Position numbers and translations under genes: made by a program | Notes under the pieces: model-generated | What the model was told of the DNA's origin: nothing | The model's input: the letters and a program-made list of their open reading frames with translations, nothing else | The model's database searches: none | Shown here: positions 14,140-21,698 of the stretch, piece after piece | Layout of the letters: each line of letters opens with the position of its first letter | Position numbering within the stretch: position 1 is the stretch's first letter | DNA from: Chloroflexota bacterium | GTDB lineage: Bacteria; Chloroflexota; Dormibacteria; Dormibacterales; Dormibacteraceae | Direction: 5' to 3' | Length of the DNA: 23,838 nt | Assembly (NCBI GenBank): GCA_003446775.1 | Contig: DMCH01000131.1 | Span: forward strand, 1 to 23,838

Positions 14140-16626
14140 ATGAGCAGCACGAAAGAGAGTGTCCGCAGCGATGAATCCGGCATGGTCGGCCGGCTGACCC
14201 TGGAGCAGAAGGTCCGCCTCCTGACGGGGGCCGATGGATGGAATCTGTATGCCGAGAAAGCGCTCGGCCTCCGGCCGATCGTCATGTCTGACGGACCGGC
14301 CGGCGTGCGCGGAATCCGCTTCGACGCGGCGAGACCTTCCTCCTCGCTCCCTTGTCCGGTCGCGCTCGCCGCCACGTGGGACGAGCGGTTGGTCCACGAC
14401 ATCGCCCTTGCCCTCGGCCATGAGGCCCGAGCAAGAGGCGTCGACGTGCTGCTCGCACCGACCGTGAACATCGTCCGGACGCCCCTCAGCGGTCGTGGCT
14501 TCGAGTGCTTCTCCGAAGACCCGGTGCTGAGCGCTCGCATGGCCGTGGCTTACGTGCGTGGAGTACAGGAGGCCGGCGTGGCGGCGACCGTCAAGCATTT
14601 TGTCGCCAACGATTCGGAAACCGAGCGGCGCAGCTACGACGCCCTCGTCGCCGAAAGCGTGCTCAGGGAGCTCTACCTCCCTCCGTTCGAGGCGTGCGTC
14701 GCCGACGCCGACGTGGCCCTGGTGATGGCGGCCTACAACTCGGTCAACGGGGCATTCATGACCGCTAACCGCGCTCTGCTCCACGACCTGCTGAAGACGG
14801 AGTGGGGATTTCGCGGCGTGGTGGTCTCCGACTGGTCCGCCACGTCCACGACCGTGCCCAGCGCGCAGGCCGGCCTCGACCTTGTCATGCCGGGACCGCA
14901 TGGACCGTGGGGTGATCATCTGGTCGCCGAGGTCCAGGCCGGCACGGTGGCCGAGGCTGACATCGACGACAAGGTGGCTCGACTCATCGGGCTGGCGCGA
15001 CGCGTCGGCGCCCTGAACGGGTCGATCGATGGCGATGCCAGTAAACACGCACCCGCCGGTTCGCGGGCGCTTGTCGACCCCGCGTTGTTGCGCGAGCTCA
15101 CCGCTCGATCGTTCGTCTTGCTCAGCAACCCTCGCGGGCTGCTGCCCGTGCGCAGCGGCAGCGTCGAGCGGCTTGCCCTCATCGGCCCCAATGCGGTCGA
15201 CCCTCAGAGACAGGGGGGAGGCAGCGTTCGCGTGCTCCCGGTGGCCGGCAAAGAACTCGCGGAAACCGTGGGCGAAGCGCTCGACGCCTACGTCAGCGTT
15301 CATCAGGGCTGCGTCACGAGCGCGACCATCGCCGTCCCGCACGACGGAAGTCTTCTTGATCCGGTCAGCGGCGAGGCCGGCGTGCGCGTAGAGGTTCGTA
15401 CCGCCGACGGTGCGGTCGTGAGCGATTCGCGGTTCCCAACCAGCGTCCTCACCTGGTGGGACGACCTGCCTGCGGCCGTGCACCTGCCGGACTCCGAGGT
15501 CGTGATGCGGGCGCGCTACCGCCCGCTCGTCGACGGTCCGCACGTGCTGGGGGTTGCCGGCGTCGGCCGGCTGCGAGTCCTGGTCGATGGAAAACCGCTC
15601 GCAGAGGACAAGACCGAGCTCCGTAGCGACTCGGTGCAGGCTCTATCGCAGCCGCCCGAGGTGCGAGTGCCGTTGCAGCTAAAGGCCGGCCGCGAAATCG
15701 ACGTGCTGGTTGAGCACCACCCAAACGCAAGAGGGCCGCACGCGGGATTCGCCACCTTGCGGATTGGCATCGCTCCCAAGCAAGAAGACGACAAGCTCAT
15801 GGCGGACGCCGTCGTGGCCGCGGCGGCAGCGGACGTTGCCGTAGTCGTTGTCGGGTCGGCCGATGGCACCGAGAGCGAGGGCTACGACCGAGAAAGCATG
15901 GTCCTGCCCGGCCGCCAGGACGAGCTTGTGAGGTACGTCGCTGCCGCCAACCCCAACACGGTGGTGGTGGTCAATTCCGGGATGCCGGTGCTCATGCCGT
16001 GGGCAGATGAGGTGGCAGCGATCATCCAGGTGTGGTTTCCGGGCCAGGCGTTTGCCGAGGCGCTCGCCGATGTGCTGGTCGGCGCAACCGAGCCCAGTGG
16101 CCGCCTTCCTGTGTCGGTGCCGCGCGTGGAAGCGGATTCGCCCGTCCTCCGCGCCCACCCGGAAGCCGGCGATCTCATTTACGCCGAGGGCCTGCTGGTC
16201 GGTTACCGCGGCTACGACCGCAAAGGGACCGAGCCGCTCTTCTGCTTCGGCCACGGCCTCGGCTACACGGACTGGATGTACGAATCGCTGAAGCCCGCTA
16301 AAGGCTCGATCGCGGCGGGCGAAGACCTTGCAGTCGTGGTCACGGTCCGCAACTCCGGCCGGCGCGCCGGCCGGGAGGTCTTGCAGGTTTACCTCGAGGC
16401 ACCGGACGACGACCCACGCCGTCCGCTCCGCGTCCTGGCCGCTTTCGGCACGGTCGACGCTGAGCCCGGGACCCAGACCGATGTGGGATTGACCCTGCCG
16501 GGGCGGGCATTTGCGCGCTTCGACGAGGCACGCCACGAGTGGGTCTGGATTCCGGGGACGTATACGGTGCGGGCCGGCCGCTCGTCGCGAGATCTCAGAT
16601 TGAAAGCAGAGGTGGTGCTGCGATGA
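14140..16626 (+). CDS. Glycoside hydrolase family 3 (beta-glucosidase-type) with PA14-like insertion
   Basis: An 828-residue GH3 hydrolase with no signal peptide, so probably cytoplasmic, cleaving imported oligosaccharides from the non-reducing end. The N-terminal barrel has LTGADGW, MSDGPAGVRG, AATWDERL, LLAPTVNIVRTPLSGRGFE, KHFVANDSETERR and the nucleophile D231 in VVSDWSA. The second domain carries the likely acid/base E580 (or E578) in TESEGYDRE. Between them, about residues 395-545, lies a PA14-like insertion (DGPHVLGVAGVGRLRVLVDG). A fibronectin III-like domain ends the protein (GREVLQVYLEAP to about residue 825). This domain order is typical of GH3 beta-glucosidases and related enzymes. 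I chose ATG 14140, preceded by AAAGGAG, rather than the upstream in-frame GTG at 14101, which would run through the intercistronic hairpin. Substrate is inferred (beta-glucosides); beta-xylosides or others cannot be excluded. Confidence 0.93.
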   Translation: MSSTKESVRSDESGMVGRLTLEQKVRLLTGADGWNLYAEKALGLRPIVMSDGPAGVRGIRFDAARPSSSLPCPVALAATWDERLVHDIALALGHEARARGVDVLLAPTVNIVRTPLSGRGFECFSEDPVLSARMAVAYVRGVQEAGVAATVKHFVANDSETERRSYDALVAESVLRELYLPPFEACVADADVALVMAAYNSVNGAFMTANRALLHDLLKTEWGFRGVVVSDWSATSTTVPSAQAGLDLVMPGPHGPWGDHLVAEVQAGTVAEADIDDKVARLIGLARRVGALNGSIDGDASKHAPAGSRALVDPALLRELTARSFVLLSNPRGLLPVRSGSVERLALIGPNAVDPQRQGGGSVRVLPVAGKELAETVGEALDAYVSVHQGCVTSATIAVPHDGSLLDPVSGEAGVRVEVRTADGAVVSDSRFPTSVLTWWDDLPAAVHLPDSEVVMRARYRPLVDGPHVLGVAGVGRLRVLVDGKPLAEDKTELRSDSVQALSQPPEVRVPLQLKAGREIDVLVEHHPNARGPHAGFATLRIGIAPKQEDDKLMADAVVAAAAADVAVVVVGSADGTESEGYDRESMVLPGRQDELVRYVAAANPNTVVVVNSGMPVLMPWADEVAAIIQVWFPGQAFAEALADVLVGATEPSGRLPVSVPRVEADSPVLRAHPEAGDLIYAEGLLVGYRGYDRKGTEPLFCFGHGLGYTDWMYESLKPAKGSIAAGEDLAVVVTVRNSGRRAGREVLQVYLEAPDDDPRRPLRVLAAFGTVDAEPGTQTDVGLTLPGRAFARFDEARHEWVWIPGTYTVRAGRSSRDLRLKAEVVLR

Positions 16627-16696
16627 AGTAGGGAGCGGGGGGCGGCAACTTGCGGTGGGGGTGGATTTTGTTGGCTGAGGAGATGAGGAGATAAGC

Positions 16697-18541
16697 ATGC
16701 GTAAATTTCGTGCGATTTTGATAGTGGGCGCGATCGTCGCCACAGCCGGCTTCGCGGCCACGCCGGCGGTGGCGGGTGCACCGGCGGCGCCGAGCTTCGG
16801 CGCCAACGTTCACATCTTCAATCCCGGGATGGACCAGGCAACCATCCAGTCGCAGCTGAACGCGATCGCTGTCGCGCAGGTCGACAACGAGTTCGGCCCC
16901 CGGCGGGATGCCGTGCTGTTCGAGCCGGGAACATATGGCTCCAAGACCAATCCACTCATTTTTCAGGTCGGCTACTACACGAGCGTGGCCGGCCTCGGGC
17001 TCTCGCCAGGTGACGTCGTCATCAATGGCGCGATCGACGTCTTCAACCATTGCACCCCTGGGTCCTGCATCGCCCTGACCAACTTCTGGCGCTCGCTCTC
17101 CAACCTGACGATCAATGTCACCCTGCCGAAGACGGCGCCGATATACGTACCGGCCTCGCCGGACCCGTACGGCGCGGGATGCGACAACTCGAACGAGATG
17201 TGGGCGGTCTCCCAGGCTGCACCGATGCGGCGGGTTGCGATCAACGGCTTCATCACCTTGATGGACTACTGCGGTCCGAAGGATTACGCGAGCGGCGGTT
17301 TCTTGGCAGACTCCAAAGTCTCCGTCGGCATCCTCAACGGTTCCCAGCAGCAGTGGGTGACAAGGAACAGCAGTATCGGCTTCTGGACCAACGCGGTCTG
17401 GAACCAGGTGTTCTCGGGCGTCATCGGGGCTCCCGCGCAGAGCTTCCCCAACCCGCCGTACACGACGCTTGCGACCAGCCCAGTGACCCGCGAGGCGCCG
17501 TATCTCTACCTGGACTCGGCGGGCAGCTACAACGTGTTCGTGCCTTCGGTGCAGTACAACACTCGAGGTACATCATGGGCGTCGGGTCCGACGCCGGGAA
17601 CTTCCATTTCGATTGACCGGTTCTTCGTCGCGCGCCCGACCGATTCCGCGGCGACGATCAACCTGGCCCTTCACCGGGGCAAGAACCTGATCCTGACCCC
17701 GGGGGTCTACCACCTGGACCAGAGCATCGAGGTCACGCGGCCTGACTCGGTCGTCCTCGGTCTCGGGTTTCCAACCCTTGTCCCCGACAACGGAGTCGTC
17801 TCGATGAACGTCGCACGTGCGCAGGGGATGATGATCTCCGGGATCATCTTCGACGCCGGCGCCACGAACTCACCCGTCTTGCTGCAGCTCGGCAGCGGTC
17901 ACGCGCGTAGCGACAACGAGGCGTCCGACCCTTCAGCGCTGCATGACGTGTTCTTCCGCATAGGCGGAGCAACGCCGGGCAGGGCCACGACCGCGCTTGT
18001 TGTCAACAGCAACAACGTGATCCTCGACGACATCTGGTCGTGGAGGGCGGATCACGGCAATGGGGTCGGCTGGACGGCCAACACCGCCGACACCGGCGTC
18101 ATCGTCAACGGCGACAATGCGACCGCCTACGGACTCTTCGTCGAGCACTACCAGAAGTTCAACGTGATCTGGAATGGCAACGGCGGCACCGACGTCTTCT
18201 TCCAGAACGAGATGCCATATGACGTGCCGAGCCAGGCGGCCTGGATGGAGGCGCCTGGCGTCGACGGCTGGGCCGCGTTCAAGGTCGGCGACAGCGTGAC
18301 AAGCTTCGCCGGCTACGGCATGGGCAGCTACAGCTTCTTCAACCAGGGCCTGAACATCTACGCGGCCAACGCGTTTGAGGTGCCGGCGACGCTTCCGGCC
18401 GGGAGCCTGCACGATCTGCTGACGATCTTTCTCGATCCGGTGAACGGGAAGGGCGGCATCCTGAACGTGATCAATGGGATCGGAGGCTCGTCCACGATCG
18501 CCAATCCGGATACCCCGGTCACGGTGGTGAGCTACCCGTGA
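16697..18541 (+). CDS. Secreted right-handed beta-helix protein ('adenylyl cyclase'/F5-8-annotated family)
   Basis: Exported protein of 614 residues with a Sec signal peptide (MRKFRA, hydrophobic core, cleavage after AVA at residue 26). The mature part resembles a conserved actinobacterial secreted family usually mislabelled 'adenylyl cyclase' or 'coagulation factor 5/8 domain' protein. Recognisable blocks are VLFEPGTYG, FWRSLSNLTINV, WAVSQAAPMRR, LILTPGVYHLDQSIEV and VILDDIWSWRADHG, then VEHYQKFNVIWNGNGGTDVFFQNEMPYD. Two pectate-lyase-like beta-helix regions (about 35-280 and 300-520) recall the two-barrel build of GH55 glucanases. No cyclase motif is visible. Conserved acidic and Trp residues (ADHG, NEMPYD) could line a carbohydrate cleft. 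ATG 16697 follows GAGGAG with 6 nt spacing, 70 nt after the GH3 stop. Co-location with the sugar locus suggests a glycan-active or glycan-binding role; no activity is established to my knowledge. Confidence 0.8.
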   Translation: MRKFRAILIVGAIVATAGFAATPAVAGAPAAPSFGANVHIFNPGMDQATIQSQLNAIAVAQVDNEFGPRRDAVLFEPGTYGSKTNPLIFQVGYYTSVAGLGLSPGDVVINGAIDVFNHCTPGSCIALTNFWRSLSNLTINVTLPKTAPIYVPASPDPYGAGCDNSNEMWAVSQAAPMRRVAINGFITLMDYCGPKDYASGGFLADSKVSVGILNGSQQQWVTRNSSIGFWTNAVWNQVFSGVIGAPAQSFPNPPYTTLATSPVTREAPYLYLDSAGSYNVFVPSVQYNTRGTSWASGPTPGTSISIDRFFVARPTDSAATINLALHRGKNLILTPGVYHLDQSIEVTRPDSVVLGLGFPTLVPDNGVVSMNVARAQGMMISGIIFDAGATNSPVLLQLGSGHARSDNEASDPSALHDVFFRIGGATPGRATTALVVNSNNVILDDIWSWRADHGNGVGWTANTADTGVIVNGDNATAYGLFVEHYQKFNVIWNGNGGTDVFFQNEMPYDVPSQAAWMEAPGVDGWAAFKVGDSVTSFAGYGMGSYSFFNQGLNIYAANAFEVPATLPAGSLHDLLTIFLDPVNGKGGILNVINGIGGSSTIANPDTPVTVVSYP

Positions 18542-18563
18542 CGGCCTGAGACATCTCTCCCCC

Positions 18564-18661
18564 GAGGACGCGAGCGGCGACGCTCGCGTCCTCTCGTATG
18601 ATCGCGAGCGGCCGCGCTCGCGTCCTCTCGTATGATCGCGAGCGGCCGCGCTCGCGTCCTC
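18564..18661. repeat. Three GC-rich hairpin units, two in perfect 34-bp tandem repeats
   Basis: The first hairpin has 13-bp perfect arms (18564-18576 and 18581-18593) around GCGA. Two identical 34-bp direct repeats follow at 18594-18627 and 18628-18661. Each holds a 10-bp spacer TCGTATGATC and a hairpin with 8-bp arms CGCGAGCG/CGCTCGCG around GCCG. The 24-bp core recurs three times at a 34-bp period (18570, 18604, 18638), differing only by two loop bases in the first copy. There is no T-run. The array sits directly behind the beta-helix gene stop. It could act as a transcription end or mRNA-protecting structure, or be a REP-like extragenic repeat. Confidence 0.85.
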
Positions 18662-18695
18662 TGATATATGTGGATGCGGGTGTAGTCTCCCCCCT

Positions 18696-19094
18696 ATGGC
18701 TCGAAGAGTCGCAAGCAAGGAACACTGGAAACAGGTACCCGACCAGCACGATTACCCCGCCGCGGAGGACTACCTGAGCTTGGTCACGTCTCCCGCGGAG
18801 GCGAAAAGCCTCGCTCGCCGCTTACGCGTCGCGCCCATCGTGCATCGGAAGGCAAAGGACCTGTTGCGGGCGAGCCGGCTGCCGGTGCTCGCACCGGACA
18901 ACTTCCACGTGGCTAAGGATCTGAAGAAGGTTGCGGCGGGCGGCCTGCTCTCGCCCGTGCTCCTGGTTCGCGGCATGCTGCGAGCGGACATGCCGCTGAT
19001 AGTTGCCGACGGCTACCACCGGATCTGCGCCAGCTATCACCTCGACGAGGATGCCGACATCCCGTGCCGGGTCGCCGATCTAGGAAGGGCTTGA
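18696..19094 (+). CDS. Conserved small protein, ParB/Srx-like (uncharacterised)
   Basis: A 132-residue soluble protein, rich in Lys/Arg/Asp/His. It has conserved-looking blocks HDYPAAEDYLSLV, KAKDLLRASRLPVLAPDNFHVAKDL, LSPVLLVRG and IVADGYHRICASYHLDEDADIPCRVADL. The last block resembles the 'DGYHR' segment of ParB/sulfiredoxin-like nuclease or kinase folds, as I recall from widespread short hypothetical proteins in actinobacteria and Chloroflexota. Catalytic activity is not established. The ATG has no Shine-Dalgarno sequence. An extended -10-like TGATATATG at 18662-18670, just after the hairpin repeats, would give a very short leader of about 20 nt. It is convergent with the YceI gene. Confidence 0.72.
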   Translation: MARRVASKEHWKQVPDQHDYPAAEDYLSLVTSPAEAKSLARRLRVAPIVHRKAKDLLRASRLPVLAPDNFHVAKDLKKVAAGGLLSPVLLVRGMLRADMPLIVADGYHRICASYHLDEDADIPCRVADLGRA

Positions 19095-19122
19095 CGTCTT
19101 AGGCGGCCGCCGGGCGGCCCAA

Positions 19123-19140
19123 CCACCTGCAGTCAGGTGG
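19123..19140. other. Stem-loop at the convergent gene junction
   Basis: CCACCTG (19123-19129) pairs with CAGGTGG (19134-19140) around CAGT, and the structure contains the YceI stop codon (19133-19135). A second GC stem, GGCCGCC/GGCGGCC, lies just before it at about 19105-19119. Neither has a T-run on either strand. They may serve as a bidirectional transcription end, but this is only a structural observation. Confidence 0.35.
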
Positions 19141-19672
19141 TCACGCCTTCCGCCACCTCGAGGAGCTCGCCCTCGATGTTGATCTGGATCTCATTGCTCA
19201 CGATGAACTTGCCGTCCAGCATCATGTCGAATTTCATGCCGAAGTCCTTGCGGTTGATCTGCGTCTCGGCCGCGTAGCCAATCCGGTGGCCCATGTTGGG
19301 GTCGTTGAATTCGCCGTACTTCACGACCTTGAGGGTCACGGGATGAGTGTTGCCCTTGATCGTCAGGTTGCCCGTCAAGGTCGCACTGTCGGGACCCGTC
19401 ATCTCGAGCTTGGTGCTCTTGAAGGCCATCGTCGGATACTTGTCGATCTCCAGGAAGTTGGAGGACCGCAGATCCTTGTCACGCTGCTCGTTGTGAGTGC
19501 GGATGCTCGCCGTGTTAATCGTGGCCTCGACGGTCGTGCGTTCCGGATGCTCTGGGTGAATGTCGCCGGTCGCCGTCACCTCGGCGAAATGCCCTCGCAC
19601 GGTCATCATGCCGAGATGCTTGGCCGAAAACTCGACCTGGGTGTGCATCGCATCAAATTTCCAGTTGCTCAT
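19133..19672 (-). CDS. YceI-family lipid-binding-type protein
   Basis: A 179-residue YceI-family protein, an extended lipocalin-like beta-barrel that binds polyprenyl-type lipids in structurally studied members. Typical motifs are SNWKFDAMHTQVEFSAKHLGMMTVRGHF, IHPEHPERTTVEATINTASIRTHNEQRDKDLRSSNFLEIDKYPTMAFKST, LTIKGNTHPVTLKV and INRKDFGM. No signal peptide is present at the chosen start, so this member looks cytoplasmic, as is common in actinobacteria. The open frame extends far upstream, but ATG 19672 has a perfect AAGGAGG Shine-Dalgarno sequence 8 nt away and starts the family exactly. It is divergent from the HAD gene and convergent with the ParB-like gene. Confidence 0.92.
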   Translation of the reverse strand: MSNWKFDAMHTQVEFSAKHLGMMTVRGHFAEVTATGDIHPEHPERTTVEATINTASIRTHNEQRDKDLRSSNFLEIDKYPTMAFKSTKLEMTGPDSATLTGNLTIKGNTHPVTLKVVKYGEFNDPNMGHRIGYAAETQINRKDFGMKFDMMLDGKFIVSNEIQINIEGELLEVAEGVTT

Positions 19673-19764
19673 CGACAGCCTCCTTCGTGATAGTTGACTC
19701 CGCAACTTCCGCAACGTGCGAGGCGCAGGCGCTATTCCATTCGGGGCGCGGATAGACTCGGGAT

Positions 19765-20495
19765 GTGGGGGAGGTTCCGCTGACTGATCTGAGCGGCGTG
19801 CGGGCTCTGACCTTCGACGTGTTCGGCACCTGCGTGGATTGGCGTTCCGGAGTCGCTGCCGAGGCTCGGCGGCTTGGCGCGCAGAGTGGCGTGAACGCCG
19901 ACTGGGAGCGCCTGGCTGATGCCTGGCGCGCGCTGTACGGGCCTTCCATGGATCGGGTCCGGCGCGGCGAGCTGCCGTGGACCAACTTCGATCAGCTCCA
20001 CCGTTCGTCACTGGATCAGGTCCTGCGTGAGGTTGGCGCGGAGGGCTTCGACTCGGCCGCGCGCGACCAGTTGACCCTGGCCTGGGAGCGCCTGCCGGCA
20101 TGGCCTGAGGCCGCCCGTGGCCTGGAGCGGCTGAACCGACACTTCACCGTGACGACCTTGTCGAACGGAAATCGGTCCCAGCAAGCCGCACTGATCCGAT
20201 TCGCCGCTTGCCCTTCCAGCGTCTGCTCTCGGCGGAGGACTTCCACCACTACAAGCCTGACCCCGAGATCTACCTGGGCGCGGCTTCATTGCTGGGGCTG
20301 GAGCCAGGCCAGGTGATGATGGTGGCGGCGCACAAGTCAGACCTGCGTGCCGCCCAGGCGGCGGGCCTGAGAGCCGCATTCGTCCAGCGGCCCCTCGAGA
20401 AAGGACCTGGCGGGGGGGCCGATCTCTTGCCTGATCCGCACGCCGATGTGCAGGCCACCGACTTCATGGACCTGGCGGCTAGCCTCGGCTGCTAA
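19765..20495 (+). pseudogene. Haloacid dehalogenase-type HAD hydrolase, frameshifted
   Basis: A HAD-superfamily (type II haloacid dehalogenase-like) gene split between two frames. The first part (19765 to about 20207) holds motif I, LTFDVFGTCVDWRSGV, and motif II, TLSNGN. The second (about 20208-20495) holds motif III, LPFQRLLSAEDFHHYKPDPEIY, and motif IV, VMMVAAHKSDLRAAQAAG. The two parts join exactly at the position expected for an 'AGLPF' segment. Restoring one G near 20206 (GCCGCTTG to GCCGGCTTG) would rebuild a product of about 243 residues of normal family length. Unshifted, translation runs out of family similarity and stops at 20316. The start is uncertain: GTG 19765 is in frame, but GGGGAGG lies inside it, so a start near 19780-19797 is possible. 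No slippery heptamer is evident, so sequence error or decay is more likely than programmed frameshifting. Confidence 0.82.
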
Positions 20496-20623
20496 CCCCT
20501 GTGAATTAAGGGGCCGGCCTCCACCTTGATTTCCGGGCTTGGAAAACCATCGAATTTAGGGCTCGCGGGCCGTGTCGCGACAGGGCGACTTCTGAGTACC
20601 TCACGTAAACAATTTGATACAGC

Positions 20624-21217
20624 ATGCGACTGCCAATTGGCTTCAGTTCGGAACAGGTCATCATCGCGCTGGCCGCAGCCGCGGAGGCGAAGGACGCCTA
20701 CACCGAAAGCCATCCCCAGCGGGTGGCGAGCACCGCCCTTCACCTCGGCACCCGACTCGGCTTTCAGGAATCGGATCTGATCGCGTTGTATCGAGGCGCC
20801 CTCATCCATGACATCGGCAAGATCGCGGTGCCCGACGCAATCCTCCGTAAGCCTGGACGGCTGAACGCCGAGGAAGAAAGGCAGATGCGTGCGCACCCGA
20901 GCATCGGCGAAAGCATCGTCAAGCCGCTCCCTTCGGCCGCGGACATCTTGCCGATCATCCGCCACCACCATGAGCGATTCGACGGCGGCGGCTACCCGGA
21001 CGGCCTCGCCGGCCACAAGATTCCTCTCCTCGCCCGGATTGTGTCGGTCTGCGACGCATATGACGCGCTGGCGAGCGACCGGCCCTATCGAGCTCGGCGC
21101 GATCCCCAGGAAGCGATCGAGACCTTGATGCGAGGCGCGGGCCAGCAGTGGGACCGAGAGCTGGTCTCACTTCTGCTCTCCGAATTGCCCGCGATACGAT
21201 TCGAGGTCGCCAGTTGA
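20624..21217 (+). CDS. Stand-alone HD-GYP domain protein (putative c-di-GMP phosphodiesterase)
   Basis: A 197-residue protein that is almost entirely one HD-GYP domain. The metal-binding residues are present: H30 (ESHPQRV), H62-D63 (LIHDIGK), H91 (RAHPSIGE), H115/H116-E117 and the DGGGYPDGL segment (120-128), followed by VCDAYDALASDRPYR. Full HD-GYP proteins hydrolyse cyclic di-GMP. Here there is no receiver, GAF or membrane sensor, and an in-frame TGA sits 7 nt before the ATG, so no N-terminal domain can be attached. The GYP is preserved as GGGYP, supporting catalytic competence. No Shine-Dalgarno sequence is visible. The 128-nt gap before it (20496-20623) contains no recognised gene or riboswitch. 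Confidence 0.87.
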   Translation: MRLPIGFSSEQVIIALAAAAEAKDAYTESHPQRVASTALHLGTRLGFQESDLIALYRGALIHDIGKIAVPDAILRKPGRLNAEEERQMRAHPSIGESIVKPLPSAADILPIIRHHHERFDGGGYPDGLAGHKIPLLARIVSVCDAYDALASDRPYRARRDPQEAIETLMRGAGQQWDRELVSLLLSELPAIRFEVAS

Positions 21218-21254
21218 CCTGGAGCTGACGGGAGGTCGGTCTTAGACTCAGCCG

Positions 21255-21698
21255 GTGCCGATGACCGGGTTCGACCGAGCCCTTGGCTTGCGGGCGCTCG
21301 CCCTGCACCAGTTCGTCTACGAGATCTCAGGCGGACGCATCGGCAAGCGTATCGGCAAGGCGCCGATGCTCTTGCTGCGCACGACCGGGCGCAAGTCCGG
21401 AGTCCCGCGTACAGCGGCCCTGCTCTATCACCGCGACGGCGGCAACTATGTCGTGGTCGGATCCAAGGGGGGCAGCGACCTCCCGCCCGCATGGCTGCTC
21501 AATCTCGAAGGCGCCCCCGAGGTAGTCGTCCAGGTGGGCACGAAACGCTTTCCGGCCAGGGCTCGGGTTGCATCCGCTGAAGAACAACGGCGGCTTTGGC
21601 CCGAGATGACAAGGCTGTGGCCTCAGTACGACCGCTACCAGTCGCAGACTCACCGCTCGATTCCGGTGGTCATCCTCGCGCCGGAAGTCAGCTCGTAG
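21255..21698 (+). CDS. Deazaflavin (F420)-dependent nitroreductase family protein
   Basis: A 147-residue split-barrel protein of the F420H2-dependent nitroreductase (Ddn) family. The family signature is clear: MLLLRTTGRKSGVPRTAALLYHRDGGNYVVVGSKGG, then PPAWLLNLEGAPEVVVQVG and ARVASAEEQRRLWPEMTRLWPQYDRYQ. Members reduce quinones or nitroaromatics with reduced F420, or have unknown activity. The family implies that the host makes F420. The start is GTG 21255 or the in-frame ATG 21261; GGGAGG at about 21229-21234 is too distant for a confident choice. The 3' end overlaps the convergent haloalkane dehalogenase gene by 11 nt. Confidence 0.9.
   Translation: MPMTGFDRALGLRALALHQFVYEISGGRIGKRIGKAPMLLLRTTGRKSGVPRTAALLYHRDGGNYVVVGSKGGSDLPPAWLLNLEGAPEVVVQVGTKRFPARARVASAEEQRRLWPEMTRLWPQYDRYQSQTHRSIPVVILAPEVSS

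Noticed and set aside
18564..18661. Short CRISPR-like array
   Set aside because: The repeats are directly contiguous with an identical 10-bp spacer rather than unique 30-40-bp spacers, and no cas gene is present.
19133..20101. 322-residue minus-strand reading covering the YceI gene and beyond
   Set aside because: The upstream part is low-complexity antisense of the HAD gene; YceI starts at 19672 with a perfect Shine-Dalgarno sequence.
20200..20215. Programmed -1 frameshift in the HAD gene
   Set aside because: No X XXY YYZ slippery heptamer or obvious downstream pseudoknot; a missing G in a GG pair explains the shift more simply.
20496..20623. Cyclic-di-GMP riboswitch before the HD-GYP gene
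   Set aside because: I looked because of the downstream gene, but could not find the conserved GEMM core or paired helices.
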